A stretch of DNA of 64,000 bases, from the NCBI RefSeq assembly GCF_037975245.1, contig NC_092582.1, positions 15,641,077 through 15,705,076 of the forward strand. Reading direction: 5' to 3'. The stretch comes from Apostichopus japonicus. Its lineage: Eukaryota > Echinodermata > Holothuroidea > Aspidochirotida > Stichopodidae. The notes under the pieces were generated by a model. The model saw only the letters and a program-made list of their open reading frames with translations, was not told the DNA's origin and did no database searches. Shown piece after piece: positions 12,362 to 24,299 of the stretch (its first letter is position 1; every line of letters starts with the position of its first letter). The position numbers and the translations under genes were made by a program.

Positions 12362-12411
12362 CAAACATATAATATATATATCTATTTTCATATATATTTA
12401 TATATAGGTTA
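12362..12411. repeat. AT-rich microsatellite
   Basis: Interrupted ATATAT/TATATT run. It is followed by GGTTAGGTTAGGTG, which is too short to call telomeric. Confidence 0.85.
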
Positions 12412-13262
12412 GGTTAGGTGAAAGAACAAGCCATAGAAACCTTGCATATACAATTAAACGTTAATTTTTGCTTTAAAAAAATAATCAAATTTCTCCTTTT
12501 ACTTTTAATGAATCAATTAATGTGGTAAACATTATACCAACATCTCATGTTGAAATGTATTTTCGTGTTGACATCTGCTCTACATAAATTTCAGACTGTG
12601 TTGATGAAAATCTGAAAGACATGCATCATGGAAATACTTGAAAACTAACAATGTGTTCGATATAATTAGGTTCGGTGTGAAAACAGTGAAATCCTACTCC
12701 ACGCACACCCCATTTTAAAATTCAAATATGCAGTTAAGTCATGCGCCAATGGCGAAACTGTCAAAATGAAAATCAATTTTTAATATTGCTGTTGGATTTC
12801 TTGTCGATTTCATAGTGTAGACCAAATGAATATGTTCTTTCGTGGAAGTTCCTTCTGATCTTGATGAAGAAAAGCTAAATACATCTCCCAGGGTTCTTCC
12901 TCAGTTTACAATGTGTCCACAACTGTGACCGGGAAAGTGTGACAGTTTACAGGTACATCTGCAATCTTCAATTTCACTTAAAACTCTGAAGGTTTTCGAT
13001 TTCATTAGTGTCAAAGAAGGAGCGAAATTCCTGGATGACATGCTCATGTCTGCTTTACGATGCAGAGTAAAACGCGCCGTCTTTTCTTTCAGGAATGTTT
13101 ATAAATATTTTCAGAATGTACATTTCTAGTGATTGACAATTTTGTCACCTTAAAGAGGATATTTTCCGCCAAAAAAAAAATGATCGAAATATAGTGATCA
13201 TTACATTTTACGGTTGTGCCTTACACCAATCGAAACAGGACACGACACAAACCCGCCCATCT

Positions 13263-13286
13263 CCCCCCCCCCCCCCACACACACAG
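13263..13286. repeat. C14 tract plus AC run
   Basis: Fourteen C followed by a short AC repeat. Low complexity. Confidence 0.9.
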
Positions 13287-13347
13287 ACAAGACGCCTACT
13301 ACGTATTTGTCATCCACCCAGTTGTGACAATATTTGTAAATCTTATG

Positions 13348-13588
13348 TCATGCTTCAAAGCGCTGGTACTGTCAGTGTGATCACTATGGATGTTCTTTAT
13401 CAGATTAAGGTTAGGGACTGCTCATACTGTCAGTACGAGTGATTTGAAGCATGATATCAGAGGACAGTATATAGTGGTATTAGCATTAGAATCAGATGAA
13501 GGATAGGAACTGTTCATACTCTCAGTACGAGTGCTTTGAAACATGAAATCAGAAGCGAGGATATTATCAAGTAATATTAGCATTGGAA
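13348..13588. repeat. 92-bp tandem duplication with an inverted arm
   Basis: Units at 13401-13492 and 13493-13588 share CAGATKAAGG, CATACT, TCAGTACGAGTG, TTTGAA, CATGA and TATTAGCATT. In addition 13348-13376 (TCATGCTTCAAAG, then GGTACTGTCAGT) is an inverted copy of 13426-13454 in unit 1. The combination of direct units and one inverted arm suggests a rearranged fold-back element. The plus-strand open frame at 13194-13442 is incidental. Confidence 0.7.
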
Positions 13589-14106
13589 AATTATCACAAC
13601 TGGCTGCTTTGCTTTAAGTATTACCGTATCATATGTATCATATTCATGGATATCGAAAACACGAGTAAGACTCGATAGTTTGGGCAAACGGAATGTTAAC
13701 GCTTTCATCATATACATGCATATTTAGGCTAATTGTGAATTCTAAAATGAGACTAGGCATTTTTCACTCAAGTTTCGTCTCATGGATGTCCTACTTAGCC
13801 TACAAGTTATAACACTCGCTCCTTTACTTTCTGATTGTTTTAGCAACATTCATGCTTGTAGGCTTATCGTACATTGCGCCTGATGCTATTAACGCAAATC
13901 ACGGAACGGCATTCTTAAGAAGTTTATCATAAACGTTGTGTAGGGAGCTGCCTTCCAGCTCCCTGCTATAGGTTAAGAGTTTATATAGCCGTGGGCGACA
14001 TGGAGGAAGCGCTGTAGTTATAGTAATATATATGAGGCCATAGACAAACTAAACCAAAGCATGATACAAATTTACGGTAGATACGTCACACTTTTATCAA
14101 AGCACA

Positions 14107-14189
14107 AATTAATTAATTAATTGATTAATATATATATATATCTACACACATATATATTAATATATATATATATGTGTGTGTGTGTGTAA
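14107..14189. repeat. AATT / AT / GT compound microsatellite
   Basis: AATTAATT blocks pass into (AT)n and then (GT)n. Confidence 0.9.
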
Positions 14190-14199
14190 AACACGACAG

Positions 14200-16860
14200 T
14201 TATTATAACTATTAACCATATAATATTTACTGTAATTATTACTTTTATGTAACTGTTATAACAACTTTGGACAAAGGCACGTATAGGCAGGAATTCTACG
14301 GAAAAGAAAAAAAAAACTACCATTGGGGTCGTCGAAGGTTGTTTGAAAGATATAGATGACTGACTATACATGCCAGTTAAAGTGATTACCCTGCTCCATG
14401 ATACTGTAGACTAACGGGTATTTGTAACAGTGTGTAGACTCTCGTATTAAAACCACCGGATATAGAGCGTAGGCATGAGAAACTGAACCATATATCCACT
14501 TTAAATACCAGTCCCTTTACGGGTCCCTGCGAAAGTGAGCCAGCTTATACAATGTGGATTAGTGATCTACACTGTGAACTGTGTATTTGAGAAGTACGGG
14601 GTAAAAATGTTTTTTTTTAAAGAAAAGTCACGCCTGACCACAAAAACTAAACGACTTCATCCACTCTCAACCCCCGTCTCCTTACATCGAGACTGTCAAC
14701 ACAAATATTCCACACGCGAATTAACATATATAGCCAAAATCCATTATACTTACCATTCAGAGGCTCTGGTTCGTGTAAACTGGATCCCTGCTAAATCCTA
14801 ACCGTGAATACTTTTTAACAAATATGGCGCCCATGAGATAGAGCCTGGGTACGAAAACCAAGCAAATCGATCCATTCTTAAACCCAGTATCTAGCGTACA
14901 TCCAGACTATTATCGCGATATTACCCAAAAGTTTTTTCAATTATCCTTGAAGACACTACAGCATAGATACGCCCTGTATTCCCCGTTATACTTTGTAACC
15001 TTGCTTGACGTATAGTTTTAAGCTCATCCGGACTTGTAACTGTTACTACGTATGTAGGCCTATTATTCTCTTTTGTGCTTCGCGTTTAACACAATAGAAA
15101 ACGTACAACAGAAAGAATCCACACACACACAAAGATGGTTTTGTCTACCCTGAATGTTACACATCTGGAAGTCTCTGTACAGTGAATTCTTTCTGCAGCG
15201 TTTTACTGTAAAATACGGCGACGGTAATATGATAGACATTCTTGCTATAGCTTCTCTTTCGAGAGACACAAGAGATTGAGTGGAGAAGAGATTTTGTAAT
15301 CAATACTAAAAGACGAAGTCTTGTATGTATTCTCACTTGATTGATTGTATTTGATAGACCGATGAGTTATCTCGTTATACCCTTCATCAAAAAATATCTC
15401 CTTCCAACATTCACGTCTATACAATCATGTAAATTTTTACATTTTTGAAGTTATTATAACACTTACCGAACAAGTACACCGTATAAGATATCAACAGCCT
15501 CTGATGCCAATAGTATATATCATGTAACATTTAATATAGTATCAGTTTATATGATGAATATGAATGGAAACTATTAGAACAAAAGAGAACTAAATATAGC
15601 CATAATGACGTCATATGTCTCAGTATACCTGATATGCCAGGCTGGTACAATCGTAAGAGACTGTAAGTCTATAGTGTGCTTAAGAGAAACGTGAAGACAA
15701 AAAAAAATAGTAAAGTATGTATCTTTTATATACAGAGAGGGAACTAAGGAACATTTTTAGAACGATAAAAATAAAAAAATAAATTAAAAACAATTAAAAC
15801 ACAGTAGCACATTGTATATGTTACCGTGTTCTCCTTAAAGGGCCCTTATAAATGTACATAAAATTAAGTCAATACAGAAATAATACTTAATTCGAGTGAT
15901 CATAGAGCTTGGAGTATCATGCTTAAATCAAAGTTTATGAAATACATTGCAATACATATTACATATGCCTACATTCAATGCCTCTGATTAAAAAAAGCAA
16001 TGCCAAACTTTTGATTACCAGGTAAAAGAACCCTGTCTATTTGGTTTTGGTTTTGAGAAAGCAATAAGAATTCTATCAATATGAATTTTAACAACAACCC
16101 ACTTATCTAGGGTAGGTCGATTAGCTGTTTAATTAAATTATGCTCTCAAAAGTCGCTAATCCATATTGAATATGTACTTCTTGAGGTCTAAAATTTGCAA
16201 TCTCACTAATTGGTTTATTTCTTTGAATTTTCACTTTTCACGATTTACCTGTTAACAATACATCAACTCACCTAAATACCATCTATTAAATATCTCTAAA
16301 TTGATATCAAATCCAAACCTATAGATTAAAGTGTTTGAACTTCTTTTATCACCGACGGTCCGTAAGAGCTGGTCGCATTTTTGTGGGGAAGGCTTTCGAA
16401 AAGAAATTTGTGTACAGTTTTGGGAATTTACCGACGACCAAATTCCAAGCTATATATTTTTCATGATGCATTTTTTTCTTCAGATTCGCATCGTTTCTGA
16501 GGAGTGCGCGTCTGGTGATGGGTTGAGGTCCCATCGTCATAGAAGATCGTATGCCTCAAAGTTTGCTGACCCCTATTTTAGGCGAACAGGCAAAACTTAC
16601 ACTTCTATCAGATGGGGCCGTTACTAATTTTATTAACTACAGTTTAACGATTCATAGCAATGATGTAACGGATGAAAAGTATTTATATGCTTTACTTAAG
16701 AGTGACGAGAAAAGTAAGAGGAAACGAAGGTATATCTGTTGCAAAGATAGTAGTTCCGACTAGAACGGATAAATAAAAACTACCTCCAAATATAAACGGT
16801 CTTTATAGTTTCTTCTTTGTCCAAGGAAATTAACTATGTAAAATGTTATGGTATTTAACT
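14200..16860. other. Non-coding stretch
   Basis: No gene family recognised. Overlapping frames at 16331-16763 are the longest but show no motif, conserved domain or credible splice arrangement. A TGACGTCA palindrome is at 15606-15613. Confidence 0.4.
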
Positions 16861-16867
16861 TCACAAT

Positions 16868-16985
16868 TCAGGGGCGGATCCATGAATTAAAAAAAATTAA
16901 GAGTGTGGCCCTGGAGTCACTGAAGCCGACTCCCATGCATGTAGGGAAGTTTGGGAGTCCTCTCCCATATAGAAAAAAATAGACG
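16868..16985. repeat. Dispersed repeat family, copy B
   Basis: Begins with CAGGGGCGGATCCATG, a terminus-like word, followed by AT-rich sequence and then GTGTGGCCCTGG, CTGAAGCCGACTCC and GAGTCCTCTCCC, matching copy A at 11040-11233 in order. It is probably a fragment of a non-autonomous transposon or SINE-like repeat. The other end was not found. Confidence 0.5.
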
Positions 16986-16999
16986 TGACATTGTTCATT

Positions 17000-19098
17000 C
17001 TGGTACATATTTAGGCTACTATAAAGTAGGTCTTTCATTAGGTCTACAAGCAAGGTTGTGCTAATTACTAGTTAATTATTAATAATAAATTTAATTCTTG
17101 TTTGGTATCCGCGCTTCTTATTAATGTTATTTCCGTGAAAAACAACTTGCAGTAATAGGTAAAAGTCAAAGGTACTATCATTTGTACATATAAAACATTT
17201 TTCGATTTTTCTTTGCTTTTAACAAATAATGTTAAATTACGCATTTCACTGTTTGATAATCTGAATTATGGCCTGTTTTTTTTATATTTTATTTTATAAA
17301 TTCCTGTCATAGGATTTCATTTCTGTGTTTCTCCGTACTCTACTATCTATGCCATACTTAACATACACTTCAGTAAAATGTAAAACGCCTGTGAAGATCT
17401 CAAAAGGTTCCATCAAATTGCTTCTGTCTTTTATCTGTCCTCTCAGGAATCACTATTCCATCAGGGATATCCCCAGGGGTTTGTTTGTCCTTCGATGACA
17501 ATTGGTGTAATTTTAAATTTGACTTCTAATGGTTTGTAGTTCGTTTAACATGATTTTGAAAGATGCAAGAGTAATACACCCATTTATATCAATGCATTTA
17601 TAATAACACTGCTGGAATAATAATTGATCGTTCATAATCTTATATACAAATTAGATTAGGTGTATCTGCTAAATTGTTGCTAAATTATTCAACTCTGTAT
17701 ACCTCAAAAGTGTTAGATTTTTCTGGACAGAATTAAACAAGGAGGCAAGCGCAACCATTTTCCTAAATAAAAACAGACGCTTATGACCAACAACAATTAA
17801 CGTTCTCAACAGCTAAATAAATGTTTTATATGGCTGTTCCATTTAGAAGTATTTATATATGTCATAATCCAAACGTTTGAATTTTCGAATGCTTTCCTTT
17901 TATTTAGTGTAGAGTCCATTGGTTCTAACATTGACGTTTTTTTTTAAATTGGTGTTGTTTTCATTAACAACACTGTCAACGTTCATAATGGAAATATGAA
18001 AAAGATTTTTAAAAAAAACAGAGGGCGAGAAAATGTTTCACCACTTATATCATTTTAACACATTGACAAAATGGCCGCACGAGTTAAACATTTAACATAT
18101 ATTATTGAATGAGCAATACTGTGACTTAAAGACACTTCAAAGCTGCAAGACATGCTCAAACTTTAATTACGGTTCCTAAATATATATACAAGGCATTTTT
18201 TCCCGCCACTTTTATTTGGGTTTATATACAGTATTATTCCCTTGGCTATATAATTATGTTAACCAATTTTCCTTAAATTTCAACAACGAAAAAGTTGAAA
18301 TATATAGCTAAAAGAATTGAAAAAGTCTTGATCAGGCACAAATAGTTGACAAATTCCGTGACAGTTTAGAACGTGAATATGACCGACAAGAATTATTAGA
18401 CAAAGAAAACAAAGCTTTATTTCAGTAGTTGTACAGTTCCCAGAACGAAGTGTATACAGCAGTTTATCTTACATCAATCACAGAAATTTTGAACAAGACA
18501 CTTTACAGATTTTCACGTTTGTTATTTGAAGTGTCGTGTTATTATTGTAAAATACAAGACTGAGACATTATTCACACTCTGTCTCAATAAGACTCTTCAT
18601 TTGTACAAATTGATTCATTTAGTGACCTAATTAAGCCAAAGGCAAAACATGACTGCCAATGACGTCACATGTTCTTCTTATGTCAGATGCCATTAACCTC
18701 TCGGCAGAATTCTGGTTAACTCTTCAACTGTGTATCTCCGTATCAACATCAAATGCCATTGTATATGTCTGACCTGATCAATTGCACAGTTTCGGGAAGG
18801 TTATACGATAATATTCGTGTAAACCTTATTTTTACAAACACACCAATTGCAATTAATTTGCCAACCGTATATCTTGTCACTTTGGTCAGTGGCTATCTAC
18901 GGTGTAAATACACATATCGAATCAAGATATTTAGTAAGGATAACCATGAAAGATATATAGTGGTGCCCCTTCAGGGTTATAAGAGTATTAATTTTTTTTG
19001 CAAGCAATTTATTTCTGTTGAATACGCAAATAAGAACAGATTGCTTTGTTACAAGTTCCCTGTTGTATAACTCTGTAGTTCCTAATCTCATTCTCCCT
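17000..19098. other. Non-coding stretch
   Basis: AT-rich, no recognised gene. It holds short poly-T/poly-A runs and a TGACGTCA palindrome at 18660-18667. The frame at 18753-19070 resembles no protein family. Confidence 0.4.
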
Positions 19099-19107
19099 TT
19101 ATATATA

Positions 19108-19187
<80 letters not shown>
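19099..19187. repeat. Long (AT)n microsatellite
   Basis: About 89 bases of almost pure alternating AT with one early TT interruption. The Tyr-Ile open frame on the minus strand is an artefact. Confidence 0.97.
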
Positions 19188-19189
<2 letters not shown>

Positions 19190-20700
19190 TTATCGTCTTA
19201 TGTGACCATATACACAGATGCAAATTCGTATATAGCATACAACTAAAAGGCATTTATTCCTTCTGGCGGTCCTCATCCCACTCGGCAACATAACCAGCTC
19301 AATTTGCAGAGTAAATGAACGTCTTCCATCAAAAATAATGTCAGAATATGAAATCTACTTTGGAATCGGCCAAATTCGCTTTCGGCGACAAAGAAACGCC
19401 TTTTTTAGTATTACATATTATTTCCTGAAATTACTACATGGTTTAGAATGCCTGTGCATGAAACTACCATTAGTTAGTTGACTCCTGTTCAGTTTTGTAT
19501 CCGTCTACGCAACCTTAAAATACATCATCAATCCGTTATAGACCTCTTATTCACCTATGACCCTATATTTACGTAAACTACTCATAACAATATAGGACAG
19601 CCCAATATTCTCTGTTTTCCTTCGAAAAAGACTTATGTCCTGAAAGATTGGACCAGTAAAATTTACACGGTATTTTACACACAATCGCTGCACTGTTTCC
19701 AGGAAATGATACTCCTCTAGATAAAGTACGCATGTATGTTGCATTGCAGTTTCACTATAACATCTCCGCTGGTGAGGTTCAATTGACCCCCCAAATGTGC
19801 AACTTTAGCAATGTGAACTTCCAGTCGCAAAAAGAACGCCTCTCCCCTGTCAGAGACAAAGTCTCATATCATTTACGTGTTTCACCAACTAAAGTTTGCA
19901 TTTAAAAGAGGAATAAACTAAGAAATTGATATTCTTTTGTTTTCTGAATTGAGGCCTTTAACGCCTCGAACGTATATATATGTCAGGATACCCTAAACGA
20001 GGGCCTATACATAGCGAAACGTACTCTTAGAAATGTCAACGAGTTTTCATCTTTTATTGAGGTAGCGAGGCTTAGAGATTACCGTATGTCATGCACTTAA
20101 CAACCGAAAAGTGTTGCACTTAGTTCGTGAAGGTAACTCGCTCAACAAATGAAGAAGAAAAAAGGAAAACAAACAGAATCATCGTGCACCCCTGGAAAAG
20201 GAAAAGGCTTCCCAAATGACGTAAGCGATGACGAAATGAATTAACGTACAACTTATGAAGAGTTACGTAATAACTGAACTCCGGGTTCGAGAAATAACTT
20301 GATTTTGCAGAGTTATTAGAATTAAAGAAAATAATGGAGAAACATTCACATTTAGGCCTACGATGAGGAGCAGACGTGATCAACAAGTTATAGCCTTAAA
20401 GGAACAATCCGTGCATGCATTTAGCACATTTTATAGGTGAATATCGTACGCACGAGAGCAGCTGTATAGAAAAATTGTCAACACTCATCTGTTTATTGTT
20501 TCACTGGGACATATAATATTATAATTCCGCCTAAGCCTTTAAGAAAAGAAAAACAACGAACGAACATGCAAAATAATAATAATAATTAAAATACAAATAT
20601 ACAACGTACAGCAAAAAATTAGCCCAACATTGTAATTGTCAACAGAATGGTTTGTTACTGTAGTGTCTATTGTTGATGCTCGTTTTGACTTTCTTCTGAA
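19190..20700. other. Non-coding stretch
   Basis: No gene, tandem repeat or structured RNA recognised. The minus-strand frames at 19547-19744 and 20120-20386 match no family. Confidence 0.4.
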
Positions 20701-20712
20701 AATCGTCTATTC

Positions 20713-20781
20713 GAGTTGGCGTAGTTACGGATAGGGCGAGGATCTTCTTTTTGAGTTGGCAAAGGTACGGATAGGGCGAGG
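20713..20781. repeat. 29-bp direct repeat, period 40 bp
   Basis: GAGTTGGC, five variable bases, then TACGGATAGGGCGAGG occurs at 20713-20741 and again at 20753-20781. The minus-strand frames over it are not recognisable. Confidence 0.88.
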
Positions 20782-20875
20782 GTATGCACCCTCCTCCCAG
20801 TGTCCCTCCCACCGCTGACATATACACACCAACTTTTGTACCGTTTACATTCCATTCAATTCCCCTCTTTTTTTT

Positions 20876-20888
20876 GGGGGGGGGGGGG
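20876..20888 (+). repeat. G13 tract
   Basis: Homopolymer preceded by a T8 run. Low complexity. Confidence 0.9.
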
Positions 20889-21209
20889 CGAATAATTCTA
20901 AAGCAGATCTGTCTTATTTTAGAAAATGACATGACCCACTATAACTTGTAAAAATCGTTTGCTTACTCTTGTATATATAAATGTCATTTTAATGTGTACA
21001 TTGGGTATTAGCATTGGATACATTGGAGTTACCTTTAATCAGTTATGATTATCCGCGGAGGCGTCATACTATGTTACTTGATACACGGGGATACACCGCA
21101 GCAGTCCATTGCAATTAGAATATTATATTACATAGTTCTTGTCTGCATGCTGTTATACCGATTGTGTTATTAGAGTTATTTGATAAGTGGGGGAGGGGGG
21201 GGGGGGTTA

Positions 21210-24170
21210 AACGGTAAGATATAGGGATGGGTCTGCAGAGACAATGGTATCTCACACACTTTCGGTTGATATCATATATCGCCTTACATAAAATTTATGT
21301 ATGACATAAAAACAATTCATAGCACAGATGTTTGCAGGCCTCTACGTCATCCGATTTAATTTTTTTCGCTACTATCTGGAAATGTTTGTTTATTTATTGG
21401 AGGAGGGAATGCCTTGGAGTTCAGGACCTTAGAATCCCGCTGTTACACTTCCTTCAGCTGTAGATGGTTATAACTTATTGACATGTATATCAATAACATA
21501 TAGGCTATCAAAGTTTGCTGCGGGGACTTTCTGCTCCTTGGTTCCGCGCCATATCGGTAGCAGCTGTACACTAAGCCATCTTTGGTCCTCCTATGATTTA
21601 ACACAGTCTTACATTTCTCTCACATATTCATGTGAGTCCCACTGTATTTGTCGGTATATTATCATCACGCTATAGTTCACAGTTTGTCTCGTGGAATTGC
21701 TATACATGCTAAAGCTATATAGATATCTAGACGATACGTGATCTTTTGTTTATGATTTGCTGTGATTCTGTGTGTGTGTCATGTGTGACAATCGTTAGGC
21801 CTCCTACGTGAAGATTTATATGTTCCAAGAGTTGCAATCAATCTTAATAAGTTTTCTTTTCACGTATCGTCATTCAGCCTAGATACAACTATTAATACCT
21901 TCCCCGTAATGTAACCCTTACGGGATTTTACAAGATCTAATGACAGAATGTGATTTTGGCTTCATGACTATGTACTAAAACTCCTGACTATCAAACGTTT
22001 AAAGGAACATGTTGATGAACCTACCAAAGCTTAACAACTGTAACGGAAACTGTAATTCATTCCACTTGCATTTTTGATAAGCTAACCAGGCGCATGGTGG
22101 TCATGGGCGCCGAATTACTTGGATAGAATCAGTGGAAAAGTGTAACCTTTGAAAAACGGGTTATTTTTTTGCATCACGTATAAATCTGAACGAGGTCTAA
22201 TTATTGTACAAATGCAACACATCTTAAAAGTGGAGCTTCGATGCATACCTTGACTTACAAAGCTTGAGTACGGAGAATGTATAGGCTATGGGTAGAGAAT
22301 ACGTATTAGGGAACAGAGCATGCAGGTGCTTAACCGGTCACATAGAAACGTGGTAAAAAGACAATTCCTAGCGTCAGATCGATGCGCGCATATTTATACA
22401 ACATGTGTTCAATACTAAACACTAGTTACTGAACATTACCCCTCTACGGTAATGTCTCACATTACTAGAGATGATACATCACGGCACAATAAATATAGTC
22501 CAATATAGTATTCGACTACCTATTAATGTTATTCGATCAAAACTCTGCCTTATTGACCGTGTTCCGTGTTACAAATCAGTGTTGCATGAGATGGAGACAG
22601 TGGGGCGAGGGGTGGAGGGTAAGAGTGTAGGAAATATAAGGATACATCCCGCCCCTCCCAGCATCGGCAATCACTGAACATCTCTCCAGATATCATGATT
22701 TATAATTGTCAAATATCAGAGCCATTGACATGGATCGTCCCACTCGCCAAACCCTTCCGTTTTTAAGACTATATTATGATTGATATTATGGCTGCATATT
22801 TCATTCCAGACCAACACAAACACAGTCTGACAATGATAGCGCATCGCTATACCTCTTCCGTGAATATTTTGGTTTGATTGGACAGGGGCCGGTAGTGTGG
22901 GTATTACATAGACATCCGAATTATAGAGTAAGTGGGATGGGGGACCGTATCCTGAAATTTTCATTGCTTTCATTGAAAATCAATAGAATGGAGAAGTGGC
23001 CATGCAGTATGAGAACAAATTTTTTACTGCAATTGAGAACGCTAGGGAGCAGGAGGGATTGAAAAGAACATGACACACCCACCCCCTCTCTCTCTCTTTC
23101 CCTTACATATAGCTGCGCAACATATAGGCTATACCATGTCTAAGGGGGGGGGGTGGAAGGGGTGTGGGAAGGGGAAGGCTTCCGTTTCTGGACAACTGTT
23201 TCTTCCAACTAATCATGACTCTCCTCTTTAAGGTGTGAAATCATGCATGTAGTATAGTTAATGCATATCGCTCAGTCTTAGGTTTTGTCACGAACGAGAA
23301 TTTAATGGCCCATAACAAGTAGTACAGTCTGTGTTCAACCGAAATCGTAAAAACCCCTCAAAAGAAGCTCTGTTTCTAATATTAAATAAAAAAAGGAGCG
23401 ATCAGTGTCTAAAAAGGGTGCAACAACTTTTATTGTTCCGCTGTTAGGTTTAGTTTGGAGACATTAGAATGTTAAAAAAGGCTAACGATTGGCCATACAG
23501 TCTTTGATGTTTGTTGCAATACTGTATGTACTCCTTCGGGAAGACCTATACACTGACATACTGTTAACACCGTTCAATATACTATATGAGAACATTATAC
23601 GTAAAGTGTATCCTTATATACTGTAAATGAACAAATTTTAACTGCTCCGATTTGTGAATCATCGGTACCTATGACATTTTGTTTTTTAAGGAAGGATATG
23701 AATAATTTAACTGACTGCAGCTCCAACTGTCATCCTCTGTGTTTTGGGGAGTTTAGTTTGCGCCAGAGCAGCAATATATTATTGCAGGTTTTAGCAGTTA
23801 GGCTGCTAGAAGTGTTACAAACAGGATAAGGCAAGGAGGCAAGGTGTGTATGTTTTTTTTTTTTTGGGTGGGGGGGGGGGTGCTTGCAAGGGTTGTAACG
23901 TTGATACAGAATAAAAACAATGTTATTGTTTGGAATGCGATTTAGTACACTGCAGTGGTTACCACTATATGGTTTTACATCACATTTAATGACTGTCGTT
24001 CGCTTCACATAACCTGCATATATATAAATGAATCACAGAGAATGAAAACTGCCACTGATCATGTTCTTAAATAATATTAGGAGAGCATTTGAGTGATAAG
24101 AAGATTCCTTGCAGAGGAATAGCAGACAAGGAGACCAACACCACTAACGGGATGGGTGTTGAAGCAGTAG
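21210..24170. other. Non-coding stretch with G/T homopolymers
   Basis: No gene recognised. G tracts occur near 21190-21206 and 23143-23151, and a T13 run followed by a G run at 23853-23880. Short frames at 22471-22677, 22716-22973 and 23730-24008 are not recognisable. Confidence 0.4.
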
Positions 24171-24177
24171 AGGTGGC

Positions 24178-24277
24178 GGGGAGGGGGTAAGGGGGTAAGG
24201 GGGGTAGGGAATGGGTGACAGAAATTTTTCTCATTATATATCTATCTTCTAGGGTGAACCCTACTCCCTCCCTCCCC
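24178..24277. other. G-quadruplex-like runs on both strands
   Basis: On the plus strand, 24178-24209 has five G runs of 3-6 separated by A, TAA, TAA and TA. Fifty bases on, 24259-24277 has four C runs with short spacers, giving the same potential on the minus strand. Opposed G-rich blocks this close are uncommon; function is unknown. Confidence 0.65.
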
Positions 24278-24299
24278 TCAAAAAGAAATGCCACTTCAA

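Noticed and set aside
12408-12421. GGTTAGGTTAGGTG, resembling an arthropod-type TTAGG telomere repeat
   Set aside because: Only about two units; far too short to be a telomeric tract.
18897-19253. 118-codon minus-strand frame
   Set aside because: A third of it is Tyr-Ile encoded by the AT microsatellite; the rest matches nothing.
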